In this document: positions 9,308 through 19,009 of the stretch, in pieces | How the letters are laid out: every line of letters starts with the position of its first letter | Position numbering within the stretch: position 1 is the stretch's first letter | The notes under the pieces: generated by a model | The model's input: only the letters and a program-made list of their open reading frames with translations | The model's database searches: none | What the model was told of the DNA's origin: nothing | Origin: Sulfurospirillum sp. | Lineage (GTDB): Bacteria; Campylobacterota; Campylobacteria; Campylobacterales; Arcobacteraceae | Assembly (NCBI GenBank): GCA_030491005.1 | Contig: JAKZMJ010000032.1 | Span: 1-64,000 of the forward strand | Direction: 5' to 3' | Length of the DNA: 64,000 bases | Translations under genes and position numbers: made by a program

Positions 9308-11560
9308 TTAGAAACTAGACCCTAAAGAAAATTCAAAATTAGATGTGTCGTCAGTTTTCTTTTTATCAAGTGCATTTGCAAAAATTAACTGTAAAGGTCC
9401 AAAAGGTGAAATCCATTCAAATAACGCTCCTGCACTTGATCGTTTAATATCAGTAAATGCTTTTTTACCAGTCATTCCATAATCATAAAAAACTCCCCAT
9501 CTCATCTTCATAGCATTACTTAAAGGAAAACTAAGTTCAATTGCACTTGCAGCCATAAATTTATAAGGGTCTTCAATTTGTCCATTTTCATTATTTGGAC
9601 CAAAAGCATAAGACTTATATCCTCTTAAACTGCTAGTTCCTCCTAAATATAAAGAATCTCCTTGATGTATTTGTCCATTATCTTTTATATGATTTGCTTG
9701 TATTTTATACCTTAGAATCCAGTCTAGTTCGTATTTATCGTTTAAAGAATAAAAATATTTAAGATATAAAGAACTTTTTATAAACTTTGAATCCCCTCCT
9801 ACTCCTGCGTACTCCATTGACATACCAGATTTAATACCATCTCTTGGAACAAAATAATCATCAGTATTATCAAAATTTAAATATGGAGTTAAACTACTTA
9901 ATATATATTTTTTATTTCCATAATATTTTTTTCCTATTTTTTTCTTAAAATTATTTTGATAATCATAATTTTCTTTTATAGAGCTCAATTTATAAGTTAA
10001 ACCAAGTTTTAAGTTTCTAAAATATTCCTTCCCTAAACCTATAGAAAAACCTTTTGATTTTTTTTCAAGTTCATAAACACTATTATTTATCTCTTGTTTG
10101 TCGTTATTTATACTAATATGACCATGATATAAGCTATCATAAATGGCAGGGTTTTTAAGGAAAATAGAAAAATCTGATTTTCTTTTTGATAAATCAGCCG
10201 ACACACCTAAGTTTAATCCTGAACCGAAAATATTTTTATCTTTAATAGAACCACTTATCATTACTTTATCATAAGAACCAAAACCACCACCAAGTATTAT
10301 ATTTCCCGTTGCTGCTTCTTGAACTTTTACATGTAAGTTAATTTTATTATCTGATATTCTTTCTTCTTGAATGATTACTTTATCAAAAAAACCAGTTCTT
10401 TTTAATTTTGATGTTGAGTCTTTTAAATCTGTTAAATTAAATTTATCTTTGGGTGCTAAGTATACATTTCTTCTTATAACCTTATCTAATGTCCTACTAT
10501 TACCTGAAATCTTAACATCATTGATAAATATTTCTTTTCCTGGAATTACATTAAATATTATATCAGTTGTTGCATTTTTAGAATCTTTTTTAATATCATA
10601 TTTTATATCTGCAAAGGCATAAGATAAATTAGCAATTTCTTTTTTTATAAAATTAACATCATGTCTTAATTTTTTAATATTAAATACTCTATTCTTTTTT
10701 AATCTCAATTTTGAATATAAGTCTTTTGCATCTATAATTTCTGAATTAACATAAATAGTAATAGAATTAGTTGTATATTGCTGCCCTTCACTAATATGAA
10801 AATCCAAATTAGCCTGATTTGATAAAAAATCAACTTCTAAAAAAGGGTCTTTTATATCTATATCTAAGTAACCATGTTCTAAATATAGCTCTCTAATTCT
10901 AGTTGCATCATACTTTAATTGTTCTGCTTTTAGTTCACCATCATTTTGGGTAATAAACCAAGGAATAAACTCTTCTTCTTTATTAAATGTTACTTTTTCA
11001 AAATCATCTTTATCAAATTTTGTTGCTCCATAATAATTAACTTTTTTTATAATTATTTCATCACCTTTATTAACATTAAAAATAACAGATACTGATGATT
11101 GGCTTAGGTATTCAATTTCAACTTCAACAACAGAATTAATAAAACCATCATTTTCAAGTTTTTTTAATAAAAGAGATTTTGCATTTTTGATTTTTTTAGG
11201 GGAGTACATTGAACCTTTTTTTAGACCTACTTCTTTCTTGATTTTATTGATATCATCTTTTCTTGTTTTGTAACCATAAAGTTCAATATTTGAAATTGAT
11301 GGTTTTTCTTTAAAAATTATTTTTAAATTACCATTATTATTTATTACAGAAATATCATCAAAATAATTATAAGCATAAAATTTTTTTATAAAAATATTAA
11401 TTTTATTTATATCAATTTCATCTCCTACTTTATATCCTAATTGTTCATTAGCAATATTTTGTGAGATTTTCGTTAAGTTAACATATTTAATTGATTTAAT
11501 TTGTTGTGCTTGTAGCATTAGTCCTAATAGTAGAAATAAAAAAGCATATTGTTTTTTCAC
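9308..11560 (-). CDS. bamA: Outer membrane protein assembly factor BamA
   Basis: An Omp85-family protein of 750 residues: signal peptide, about five POTRA domains (roughly residues 20-415) and a C-terminal 16-strand beta-barrel ending in the aromatic signature NFEFSLGSSF. It folds and inserts outer-membrane proteins. The open frame can be extended to a TTG at 11587, but the GTG at 11560 is preferred: AAGGA lies five bases upstream, and the protein then begins MKKQYAFLFLLLGLMLQAQ, a classical signal peptide. The barrel has the lid-loop GGTSSLRGY motif. It is the first gene of a minus-strand run and ends 1 base before mqnC. Confidence 0.95.
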   Translation of the reverse strand: MKKQYAFLFLLLGLMLQAQQIKSIKYVNLTKISQNIANEQLGYKVGDEIDINKINIFIKKFYAYNYFDDISVINNNGNLKIIFKEKPSISNIELYGYKTRKDDINKIKKEVGLKKGSMYSPKKIKNAKSLLLKKLENDGFINSVVEVEIEYLSQSSVSVIFNVNKGDEIIIKKVNYYGATKFDKDDFEKVTFNKEEEFIPWFITQNDGELKAEQLKYDATRIRELYLEHGYLDIDIKDPFLEVDFLSNQANLDFHISEGQQYTTNSITIYVNSEIIDAKDLYSKLRLKKNRVFNIKKLRHDVNFIKKEIANLSYAFADIKYDIKKDSKNATTDIIFNVIPGKEIFINDVKISGNSRTLDKVIRRNVYLAPKDKFNLTDLKDSTSKLKRTGFFDKVIIQEERISDNKINLHVKVQEAATGNIILGGGFGSYDKVMISGSIKDKNIFGSGLNLGVSADLSKRKSDFSIFLKNPAIYDSLYHGHISINNDKQEINNSVYELEKKSKGFSIGLGKEYFRNLKLGLTYKLSSIKENYDYQNNFKKKIGKKYYGNKKYILSSLTPYLNFDNTDDYFVPRDGIKSGMSMEYAGVGGDSKFIKSSLYLKYFYSLNDKYELDWILRYKIQANHIKDNGQIHQGDSLYLGGTSSLRGYKSYAFGPNNENGQIEDPYKFMAASAIELSFPLSNAMKMRWGVFYDYGMTGKKAFTDIKRSSAGALFEWISPFGPLQLIFANALDKKKTDDTSNFEFSLGSSF

Positions 11561-11684
11561 AAGAATCCTTAAAATCTTTTTGAACAAAAATATATCTAAA
11601 TTAAGTTTATATATTGTTGAATATAACTAATAATTAATTGACTTTTAGTTACAATCGCAAATTATTAAAAATGGGGAATAAATT

Positions 11685-13229
11685 TTGTTAAATATAAAAA
11701 ATACTTTTATAGGTAAAAGTGCAAAAGATGATATATTATCAGGTATAGTCGTAGCCGTTGCTTTAGTACCTGAAGCAATAGCATTTTCAATAATTGCAGG
11801 AGTCTCACCACTTGTTGGTTTGTATACGGCTTTTATTTTAGGTTTTATAACTGCTATTATTGGAGGAAAAGCTGGAATGATTTCAGGAGCAACTGGAGCC
11901 GTTGCTGTTGTGTTGGTTAGTCTTGGAATTAAGGCAAAAGATGCTTTAGCTCCGCAGATGTTAAATGACTTGATATTAAATTCGCAATTATCATCTTATA
12001 TTCTTCAATATATATTAATGGCTACTATTATGGCTGGAATATTTCAAATACTCGTAGGAGTATTTAAGTTAGGTAAATTTATAAGACTAGTACCACAACC
12101 TGCTATGTATGGTTTTGTTAATGGTTTAGCTATTGTAATTGCTATGTCTCAATTTCCACTTTTTAAAGGTGAGAATTGGATTATGTATGTATTAGTCATT
12201 TGTACTATGGTAATAGTGAAATTTTTCCCAAAAATTAGTAAAATAATTCCTTCTGGTCTTGTTGCAATTATAGTCATTTCTATTATTGTTATTTTTTTTG
12301 ATTTAGATACTAAAAGAGTTGGAGATTTAGCTGATATCTCAGGAGGTTTTCCTACTTTTTCTATGCCTATTATGTATATTAGCTTTGATTCAATATTATT
12401 AATACTTCCTTATTCTATTTTAATAGCACTTGTAGGTTTAATTGAATCATTATTAACACTTTCTGTTTTAGATGAGATGGGAGGAAAAAGAGGTAGTGGA
12501 AATCAAGAGTGTGTAGCACAAGGTATTGGTAATATTACTTGTGGTTTTTTTGGAGGTATGGCAGGGTGTGCTATGATTGGTCAAAGTATTATTAATTTTA
12601 CTAATAATGGCTGGGGAAGATTATCAGGATTTGTAGCTTCTTTATTATTACTTTCTTTTGTAGTTGAATTCCCAACATACATTGCCATGATACCTATTGC
12701 TGTATTAGTTGGTATTATGTTTATGGTTTCTATTGGAACTTTTGAATGGGAAAGTGGAAATAGATTTAGATTTATGCCAAATCATGATAGATTCGTTCTA
12801 ATCATTGTAACAGTAATTACTATATATGCAGACTTAGCAATTGCTGTAATTACAGGAATTATAATCTCAGCACTTGTGTTTGCTTGGAAGCATTCAAAAG
12901 TAAGTGCAAGAACTTATAATAAAAATAAAGATACAAAAATTTATGAATTTGATGGACCTTTATTTTTTGGTTCAACTACATCATTTTTTGAATTATTTGA
13001 CTTAGAAAAAGACCCACAATATGTGATACTAGATTTTAAAGATGCTAGAGTTATGGATATATCAGGAGTTGAAGCTATTGATACAATTACTAAAAAATAT
13101 TTTGATGCAAATAAAAAACTAAAAGTTAGACACTTAAGTAAAGATTGTAAAAAGATACTTAAAAATGCAGGTCCGTTTTGTACCTATGAAGAAGATGATC
13201 CAAATTATAAAGTAGCAATTAATTATTAG
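11685..13229 (+). CDS. SulP/SLC26 family anion transporter with STAS domain
   Basis: A 514-residue inner-membrane carrier with about 12-14 hydrophobic segments up to residue 400 and a cytoplasmic C-terminal STAS domain (about 415-510; ARVMDISGVEAIDT includes the conserved Ser). SulP proteins move sulfate, bicarbonate or other anions, often with sodium or protons; the substrate cannot be read from sequence. The early TM1-TM2 motif AVALVPEAIAFSIIAGVSPLVGLY is well conserved. Translation starts at a TTG with GGGGAA eight bases upstream. The gene is monocistronic: divergent from bamA and separated from the convergent kinase gene by a 13-base-pair hairpin. Confidence 0.93.
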   Translation: MLNIKNTFIGKSAKDDILSGIVVAVALVPEAIAFSIIAGVSPLVGLYTAFILGFITAIIGGKAGMISGATGAVAVVLVSLGIKAKDALAPQMLNDLILNSQLSSYILQYILMATIMAGIFQILVGVFKLGKFIRLVPQPAMYGFVNGLAIVIAMSQFPLFKGENWIMYVLVICTMVIVKFFPKISKIIPSGLVAIIVISIIVIFFDLDTKRVGDLADISGGFPTFSMPIMYISFDSILLILPYSILIALVGLIESLLTLSVLDEMGGKRGSGNQECVAQGIGNITCGFFGGMAGCAMIGQSIINFTNNGWGRLSGFVASLLLLSFVVEFPTYIAMIPIAVLVGIMFMVSIGTFEWESGNRFRFMPNHDRFVLIIVTVITIYADLAIAVITGIIISALVFAWKHSKVSARTYNKNKDTKIYEFDGPLFFGSTTSFFELFDLEKDPQYVILDFKDARVMDISGVEAIDTITKKYFDANKKLKVRHLSKDCKKILKNAGPFCTYEEDDPNYKVAINY

Positions 13230-13233
13230 ATAA

Positions 13234-13261
13234 TACCTTTATAATTAAAATTATAAAGGTA
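13234..13261. terminator. Bidirectional terminator between sulP and PAS kinase gene
   Basis: TACCTTTATAATT (13234-13246) and its exact complement AATTATAAAGGTA (13249-13261) form a perfect 13-base-pair stem with a two-base centre, between two convergent genes. The right arm contains the last codons and stop of the kinase gene, so one sequence serves as both coding end and hairpin. No long T-run follows, so strength is uncertain. Confidence 0.65.
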
Positions 13262-14330
13262 AAGAGATTTGAAATACAGCCCCTTCTTTAGAGTTTTTAG
13301 CAGTAATGCTTCCATTATTATAGTCTTCTATAATACTCTTACATATATATAAACCTAAGCCTGTGCCATTTATTTTAGAAGAAATATATGCTTTAAATAC
13401 ATCATTGATTATTTTATCCTCTATGCCCTTGCCATTATCTTCAATTTGAATAATTAGATATTCATTATCATCATAACAACTTATGTTTATTTTTTTATTT
13501 TTTATTTTATTTTTGATCATAGCATCACATGCATTTGTTATTATATTAACAAAAGTTTGTACTATATCATTTATAAAAATCTTAATTTGTTTATCTGATA
13601 CGATATCTAAAACTAGTTCAATAGAATTGATTTTTAATACAGGTGATAATATTGTATATACTTTATTGATTAGTTCTTGCATATTTATATATTCTTGTTC
13701 TTTTGCAATACTATAAAAATCTTTAAAATCATCTATTGTATTATTCATATATATTAATTGTGATGAAATATCACTAACTATCCCATCAACAACTTTTTTG
13801 GTTATTTCAATATCCAGCATAGTATCAACTGTTAGCTTTTGAATGATTAATGATATAGTTTGAATTGGTTGCTTCCATTGATGTGCGATTAATTCAATCA
13901 TATTTCCAATATTTGCAGCTTTTTCTTGTTGTATTAAGATTTTTTTTTGCAATAACAATTCTTTTTTATAAGTAATATCTTTTTTGATTATGTCAAAATA
14001 AATTAAATTATTATTTGAATCTAGTTTTCCTTTACCTATATCTTGTGTCCAATAAAACGAAGAATCTTTTTTTAGATTTTTTACTTCGCTATTCCAAGTT
14101 TTTCCATTTTTTATTGTAGTACATAATGTTTCGTATTCTTTATTTGATATTTCATCATTTGGAATAATATATTTATTATTAATTAATTCATTTTTACAAT
14201 ATCCCGATATCTCACAAAATGCCTTAGAAACATTTAGAACAATACCATTTACATCAATTCTAATCATTATAATTTGTTCATCAAACATTGATATGTTTTC
14301 ATAAAACATTTCATAATCTAATTTTAACAT
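13251..14330 (-). CDS. PAS-domain sensor histidine kinase (orphan)
   Basis: A 359-residue soluble kinase with no transmembrane segments. An N-terminal PAS domain (about residues 10-125, with NGKTWNSEV and a PAC tail DIIKKDITYKKEL) is followed by a coiled linker, the phosphoacceptor box LIAHQWKQPIQT, and an ATPase domain with an N box containing NACDAM and the G box GTGLGLYICKSI. The AHQW(R/K)QP box is shared with the kinases at 24567 and 60483 and is common in Campylobacterota. No response regulator is adjacent, so it is an orphan whose partner is elsewhere. The PAS ligand is unknown; I see no heme-binding signature. Confidence 0.9.
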   Translation of the reverse strand: MLKLDYEMFYENISMFDEQIIMIRIDVNGIVLNVSKAFCEISGYCKNELINNKYIIPNDEISNKEYETLCTTIKNGKTWNSEVKNLKKDSSFYWTQDIGKGKLDSNNNLIYFDIIKKDITYKKELLLQKKILIQQEKAANIGNMIELIAHQWKQPIQTISLIIQKLTVDTMLDIEITKKVVDGIVSDISSQLIYMNNTIDDFKDFYSIAKEQEYINMQELINKVYTILSPVLKINSIELVLDIVSDKQIKIFINDIVQTFVNIITNACDAMIKNKIKNKKINISCYDDNEYLIIQIEDNGKGIEDKIINDVFKAYISSKINGTGLGLYICKSIIEDYNNGSITAKNSKEGAVFQISLPL

Positions 14331-14372
14331 TAAATTTCCTAATATTATTTTCTATAATTACTTTACTATTTT

Positions 14373-14558
14373 TCATCTTAGTTTATCTTTATAGTAAAAA
14401 CATTCGATTCCTGAATTAGTTTTTACGACTATTGATGGTATAATTTTAGACTCAAATCCGTAAACTTTACAACCATGTGGTTTTAAATTATTCCATGTTA
14501 CATAATAATGAGTGCATTTCTGACATACTATTTTTTTATTCATATGTAATGTTAGCAT
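14373..14558 (-). CDS. Small cysteine-rich conserved protein
   Basis: A 61-residue protein with CQKCTHYYVTW, then HGCKVYGF, then a late Cys in IECFYYK. The C-x2-C and later Cys/His residues suggest a small zinc- or metal-binding fold. I recall similar short proteins with a CxHYYxTWxxxxPxGCKAxGF pattern in Campylobacterota, sometimes misannotated as uracil-DNA glycosylase; their function is not known to me. The start at 14558 is not firm: an internal ATG at 14543 would remove five residues, and neither has a strong ribosome-binding site. It lies between two unrelated genes in opposite orientation to the downstream one. Confidence 0.65.
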   Translation of the reverse strand: MLTLHMNKKIVCQKCTHYYVTWNNLKPHGCKVYGFESKIIPSIVVKTNSGIECFYYKDKLR

Positions 14559-14637
14559 AATTACTTGAAACTTATAAAAATAACTTAACTTTATATTAAG
14601 TGATTTTTATATAAGATTATTGTTTAAGGGATATATA

Positions 14638-14973
14638 ATGTTTACAAATATTAGCACTAAACATAAGTTGATTTTAAATATGCTTATCACTCAAGTTTTT
14701 TTTATCTGCATTAGCCTTAGTTCTTTTTTAGCAAATGGAAATTTAACTAATATTGTTTTAACAAATATTATAATTGGTATTTTACTTGTTATTATAAATT
14801 ATTTTTTAACAAAAAGAATAATTGGTGGTATTGATAGATTTCATAATTTTTTTGATGATTTAGTTGATATTATGTTTTTAAAAACTTATAAAGTAGAAAA
14901 AGCTTCTTATACAAAAAAAGATGAAATAGGTTCGATTCTTGAAAAAATGAATACAGTACATGGTGAAAAATAA
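14638..14973 (+). CDS. Truncated chemoreceptor-like membrane protein (TM segments plus HAMP-like end)
   Basis: A 111-residue protein: two hydrophobic helices (about residues 13-33 and 38-58) followed by a region (GGIDRFHNFFDDLVDIM, then KVEKASYTKKDEIGSILEKMN) that resembles the HAMP-like segment joining membrane and signalling domains in Arcobacter-type methyl-accepting chemotaxis proteins. It stops there, with no methylation helices or signalling hairpin, and recR begins 16 bases on in the other direction. Translation most likely begins at the ATG at 14638, which has AAGGG eight bases upstream; an in-frame TTG lies at 14620. It is either a deletion remnant or a small membrane protein derived from a receptor. 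Function unknown. Confidence 0.6.
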   Translation: MFTNISTKHKLILNMLITQVFFICISLSSFLANGNLTNIVLTNIIIGILLVIINYFLTKRIIGGIDRFHNFFDDLVDIMFLKTYKVEKASYTKKDEIGSILEKMNTVHGEK

Positions 14974-14989
14974 AACAATATAAAACTAA

Positions 14990-15562
14990 TTATATTTTTA
15001 TTTGACTTTGTATAGCTTTTCCAAGTGATAATATATCTACATTTTCTAAACTAACACCCGTTGGCACTCCTTGTGCTATTTTTGTAAAGTTTATATTATA
15101 CTTAGATAAATTATCTTCAATAAAAAGCATAAAAGAATCATTTGATAATGAGGGCGTTAGTGCAAATAATATATTTATGATTTTATTATCTTCTATAAAT
15201 TTTTTTAAATTATCTATTTCTTGTTTTTCAAGACTTGTAATAACAAAAAATATACCATCAAATTGTTTTGACTCATTGATAAAAAAAATATCTTTAGCAC
15301 TTTGGACAAGACACATTTGACTTCTGTTTTTAGTGTCATCTAAGCATATTTCACAAATCTCATTTTGGCTCATTGCCCCACATTGAATACATTTTGTGAT
15401 ATTTGTAATCGCATTTTCAATGCAATGTGAAATTTTGATACCACTATAATTATCATTCATTACAATATGATAAGCCAATCTTTGTGCAGTTTTTTTTCCA
15501 ATGCTTGGTAATGCTTCAAAAGAAGCAACTAAATCATAAAATTTTTCCAAACCTTTTTTCAT
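14990..15562 (-). CDS. recR: Recombination protein RecR
   Basis: A 190-residue protein of the RecFOR pathway that helps load RecA at single-strand gaps. The N-terminal helix-hairpin-helix (FEALPSIGKKTAQRLA) precedes a four-Cys zinc finger (C58, C61, C70, C73) and a Toprim domain beginning near CLVQSAKDIFFI. The C-terminal Walker-like TKIAQGVPTG segment is typical. The gene is divergent from dnaJ across a 67-base region and convergent with the receptor-like fragment. Length and motifs are normal; nothing looks degraded. Confidence 0.93.
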   Translation of the reverse strand: MKKGLEKFYDLVASFEALPSIGKKTAQRLAYHIVMNDNYSGIKISHCIENAITNITKCIQCGAMSQNEICEICLDDTKNRSQMCLVQSAKDIFFINESKQFDGIFFVITSLEKQEIDNLKKFIEDNKIINILFALTPSLSNDSFMLFIEDNLSKYNINFTKIAQGVPTGVSLENVDILSLGKAIQSQIKI

Positions 15563-15629
15563 AAAAAATTATATCAAATATTTATAATAATTTAGCTAAA
15601 ATCTCTTAATTAAAATTAGGAGTTATTAA

Positions 15630-16757
15630 TTGAGTGAAATTGATTATTATGAATTATTAGAAGTTAGTAGAAATGCTGATAAAACTGTAATAAAAAAAGC
15701 ATATAGAAAACTTGCTATGAAATATCATCCAGATAAAAATCCAAATGATAGCAAAGCAGAAGAAAAATTTAAATCCATAAATGAAGCATACCAAGTATTA
15801 GGTGATCAAGAAAAAAGATCTATTTATGATAATTATGGTAAAGCAGGCTTAGAAGGTCATGGACAAAGAGGTGGTGGCTTTTCTGGAGGTTTTGATGATT
15901 TAGGTTCTGTTTTTGAAGAAATGTTTGGTTCAGCTTTTGGAGGAAGATCTCAAAGCTCAAGGCAACAAAGAAAAACATATAATTATAATCTTGATACCAT
16001 GGTTGATATTCAACTTGAATTTAACGAAGCTGTGTTTTCTTGTAAAAAAGATATACAGTACTCCTATAAAACATCTTGTACTCCTTGTGATGGGACAGGG
16101 GCAAAAGATGCCAAGCTTAGTACTTGTGGGACTTGTGCGGGGCAGGGTCAAGTTCATGCAAGACAAGGTTTTATGACTTTTTCACAAACTTGTCCAAAAT
16201 GTCAAGGTTCTGGGCAAAGTGTGGCAAAATCTTGTAAAAAATGCTCAGGACATGGATATAAAGAAAATACTGATACATTTGAAGTGGATATTCCTGAAGG
16301 TGTTAATGATGGTATGAGAATTAGAGTTTCTAATAAAGGAAACATTGCACCAGATGGTTCAAGAGGAGATTTATATTTACAAATTTCTGTTACAGAAGAT
16401 TCTCATTTTATTAGACATGATGATGATATATATGTAGAAATTCCATTATTCTTTACCCAAGTTGCACTTGGAGGGAATATAAATATTTCAGGTTTAAGAA
16501 GTGAATTAGAACTTTATATTCCAGCAGGAACTAAAGATAAAGAACAATTTAAATTTCCAAATGAAGGAGTAAAATCTGTTCAATCTCACAGAAAAGGTGA
16601 TTTAATAGTCCAGATTAATATAAAATACCCAAAATCTTTAAATATAGAACAAAAAGAACTTTTACAAAAACTACAAGATAGTTTTGGAATTGAAAGTAAA
16701 TTACATGAAAAGAATTTTGAAAATATGTTTGATAAAGTTAAAAAGTGGTTCAGGTAG
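15630..16757 (+). CDS. dnaJ: Chaperone DnaJ (Hsp40)
   Basis: A 375-residue co-chaperone that stimulates DnaK ATPase activity. The J domain has the HPD triad at residues 33-35, followed by a Gly/Phe-rich linker ([18 protein letters not shown]), a zinc-finger domain with four CxxCxGxG-type repeats ([32 protein letters not shown]), and the C-terminal substrate-binding domain. Translation begins at a TTG with TTAGGAG placed properly upstream. dnaK and grpE are not adjacent, and I see no CIRCE-type repeat in the recR-dnaJ promoter region. Full length and apparently functional. Confidence 0.97.
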   Translation: MSEIDYYELLEVSRNADKTVIKKAYRKLAMKYHPDKNPNDSKAEEKFKSINEAYQVLGDQEKRSIYDNYGKAGLEGHGQRGGGFSGGFDDLGSVFEEMFGSAFGGRSQSSRQQRKTYNYNLDTMVDIQLEFNEAVFSCKKDIQYSYKTSCTPCDGTGAKDAKLSTCGTCAGQGQVHARQGFMTFSQTCPKCQGSGQSVAKSCKKCSGHGYKENTDTFEVDIPEGVNDGMRIRVSNKGNIAPDGSRGDLYLQISVTEDSHFIRHDDDIYVEIPLFFTQVALGGNINISGLRSELELYIPAGTKDKEQFKFPNEGVKSVQSHRKGDLIVQINIKYPKSLNIEQKELLQKLQDSFGIESKLHEKNFENMFDKVKKWFR

Positions 16758-16774
16758 AATTATTACAAATTATA

Positions 16775-16794
16775 AAATCGCTAAAAATCGCTAA
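16775..16794. repeat. 10-bp tandem repeat upstream of trpB
   Basis: AAATCGCTAA occurs twice in tandem 24-43 bases before the trpB start. It may be a protein-binding site or chance; no dyad or terminator structure goes with it. Confidence 0.4.
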
Positions 16795-16817
16795 AAAACA
16801 TTAATAAAGGAAGTCAT

Positions 16818-18020
16818 ATGTTAAAAAATTATTTAGACAATTTACCAAATAAAGATGGTTATTATGGAAAATTTGGTGGTTCATTTATTCCTCCTGTTTT
16901 AGAAGAGCCTTTTAAAGATATAATAAAAGCATATGAAGAGCTTAAAAATTCTAAAGACTTTATAGAAGAATTAAAATATGTAAGAAAACATTATCAAGGA
17001 AGACCAACTCCAATTTCTTATGCAAAAAATTTAAGCCAATATTGTGGTGGAGCAAAAATATATCTTAAAAGAGAAGATTTAAATCATACAGGAGCTCATA
17101 AATTAAACCACTGTATGGCTGAAGTAATTTTAGCAAAGCATTTAGGAAAGACAAAAGTAATAGCTGAAACAGGTGCAGGTCAACACGGAGTTGCCTTAGC
17201 AACTGCGGCTGCTTATTTTGGCTTAGAATGTGAAATACATATGGGTGAAGTTGATGTAAAAAAAGAATACCCAAATGTAGTAAGAATGCAAATTTTAGGT
17301 GCAAAAATAATTACAGTTACTCATGGACTAAAAACTTTAAAAGAAGCAGTTGATAGTGCATTTGAATCTTATATAGGTCAAGCTAATACTTCTTTATATT
17401 GTATTGGTTCAGTTGTAGGTCCTCATCCTTTTCCTATGATGGTTAGAGATTTTCAAAGTATTATAGGTATTGAATCTAAAGAACAATTTCTTGAATTTGA
17501 TGGAAAGTTACCTGATAATATTGTTGCTTGTGTTGGTGGTGGTTCAAATGCTATGGGAATTTTTTCTGCTTTTATTGAAAATAAAGAGGTAAATCTTTAT
17601 TGTGTTGAACCCTTAGGAAAAGGTAGTAAATTAGGAGAACATGCGGCAACTTTAACTTATGGGCAAGAAGGAGTTATGCATGGCTTTAATTCTATTATGT
17701 TAAAAGATAAAAAAGGTGAACCAGCACCTGTATATTCAAATGCTTCTGGAATTGATTATCCCTCAGTAGGACCTGAACAAGCCTATTTATATAGTATAAA
17801 TAGAACTAAAATAGGTCTTTGTGATGATGATGAAGCAATAGATGCTTTTTATAAACTCTCAAAGTTAGAAGGTATTATTCCTGCACTAGAATCAGCTCAT
17901 GCAGTTGCATATGCTATGAAACTAGCAAAAAGTCTAAATAAAGATAAAACTATTTTAATAAATTTAAGTGGTAGAGGCGATAAAGATATTGATTTTGTGG
18001 TTGAAAACTATCCTATGTAA
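16818..18020 (+). CDS. trpB: Tryptophan synthase beta subunit (stand-alone copy)
   Basis: A 400-residue PLP enzyme joining indole and serine to make tryptophan. The PLP Lys is K95 in HTGAHKLNH, the catalytic Glu is E117 in [11 protein letters not shown], and the phosphate-binding loop is [19 protein letters not shown] is near the C terminus. The sequence HTGAHKLNH differs from the enterobacterial GGAHKTN form, which suits a divergent TrpB subgroup. No trpA or other trp gene is in the window; the neighbours are dnaJ and a Sel1 protein on the other strand. Start: ATG with AAAGGAAG upstream. It could be a second copy that recycles free indole, but that is inference. Confidence 0.93.
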   Translation: MLKNYLDNLPNKDGYYGKFGGSFIPPVLEEPFKDIIKAYEELKNSKDFIEELKYVRKHYQGRPTPISYAKNLSQYCGGAKIYLKREDLNHTGAHKLNHCMAEVILAKHLGKTKVIAETGAGQHGVALATAAAYFGLECEIHMGEVDVKKEYPNVVRMQILGAKIITVTHGLKTLKEAVDSAFESYIGQANTSLYCIGSVVGPHPFPMMVRDFQSIIGIESKEQFLEFDGKLPDNIVACVGGGSNAMGIFSAFIENKEVNLYCVEPLGKGSKLGEHAATLTYGQEGVMHGFNSIMLKDKKGEPAPVYSNASGIDYPSVGPEQAYLYSINRTKIGLCDDDEAIDAFYKLSKLEGIIPALESAHAVAYAMKLAKSLNKDKTILINLSGRGDKDIDFVVENYPM

Positions 18021-18060
18021 AATAATTTTTTAATAAAAGAGTAAGTAGTAGTTTTAATGA

Positions 18061-18987
18061 TTATTTAAAATTATGAGTTTCTAAAAATAATCTTGCTCTT
18101 TTATGATTTTTATCGTTCGCTTTTCTCATCCAATATTTTGATTTATCTAAATCTTGTTTTACACCCAAGGCATTAAAGTAGAAATATCCTAAATAAAACA
18201 TAGCTTTTGTATTTTTTTCTTTTAGTAAATAATACAAGTCAAAGGCTTTTTTATAATCAACATTAGCAATATTGCCTTCTCTATAAATATCTGCTAATTT
18301 AATTTGTGCATTTTCATGCCCTTGTTTAGCTGCATTTTCTAATAAAATAACTGCTTCTTGGGGACTATATTTTACACTATTTGCTTTCATATAAATTAAT
18401 GCTAGATTTGTTTGTGCTATTGTATTATTTGCATATGCAGCTTTTTCATAATAAAAAATTGCTTTTTTTAAATTCTTTTTTGTTCCTTTCGCAAAAAAAT
18501 ACATATTTCCTAAATTATTTTGTGCAATAATTACACCTTGTTTAGCAGCTTTTTCATACAAGAAAAAAGCTTTTTTTTGAGCTTTAAGAGAAGGGTCTAA
18601 TTCATAAATCATTGCTAGATTTAATTGAGCTAAAGCATAGCCTTGTTTTGCAGATTTTTTAAACCAATATATAGCTTTTTCTTTATTCTTGTCTACAACT
18701 TGACCAAGATATAAGATTTGTGCCAAATTATTCTGAGCTATTTTATTACCTAAATATGCAGAACTCTCATACCATTTAAAAGCTTCTTCCTTATTAACTT
18801 CTACACCTAAACCTTTATAATTCATTAATGCTACATTATACTGTGCCTGTGCATTATCTTTTTTTGCTAAAATTTTAAATTCTTTATATGCTTTTTTATA
18901 ATTTTGATTTTTGAAACTATTTATTGCATCAAGAAATGATATAGCATATAAATTCACAACTATACTAATAATAAATAAAAATCTCAT
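18061..18987 (-). CDS. Sel1-repeat secreted protein
   Basis: A 308-residue protein with a cleavable-looking signal peptide (about residues 1-17) and seven to eight tandem Sel1-like repeats, each with the pattern A-x-N-L-A-x-h-Y and a K-A-x-x-h-Y-x-K-A-A element, for example AQNNLGNMYFFAKG and AQTNLALIYMKA. Such solenoids bind other proteins or form scaffolds in the periplasm; Helicobacter cysteine-rich Hcp proteins are related, but this copy lacks their paired cysteines. The substrate or partner is unknown. It lies 22 bases after cbiB in the same direction and may be its distal operon partner by position only. Confidence 0.88.
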   Translation of the reverse strand: MRFLFIISIVVNLYAISFLDAINSFKNQNYKKAYKEFKILAKKDNAQAQYNVALMNYKGLGVEVNKEEAFKWYESSAYLGNKIAQNNLAQILYLGQVVDKNKEKAIYWFKKSAKQGYALAQLNLAMIYELDPSLKAQKKAFFLYEKAAKQGVIIAQNNLGNMYFFAKGTKKNLKKAIFYYEKAAYANNTIAQTNLALIYMKANSVKYSPQEAVILLENAAKQGHENAQIKLADIYREGNIANVDYKKAFDLYYLLKEKNTKAMFYLGYFYFNALGVKQDLDKSKYWMRKANDKNHKRARLFLETHNFK

Positions 18988-19009
18988 ATTAAAAATCCTT
19001 TTTAGCTTT

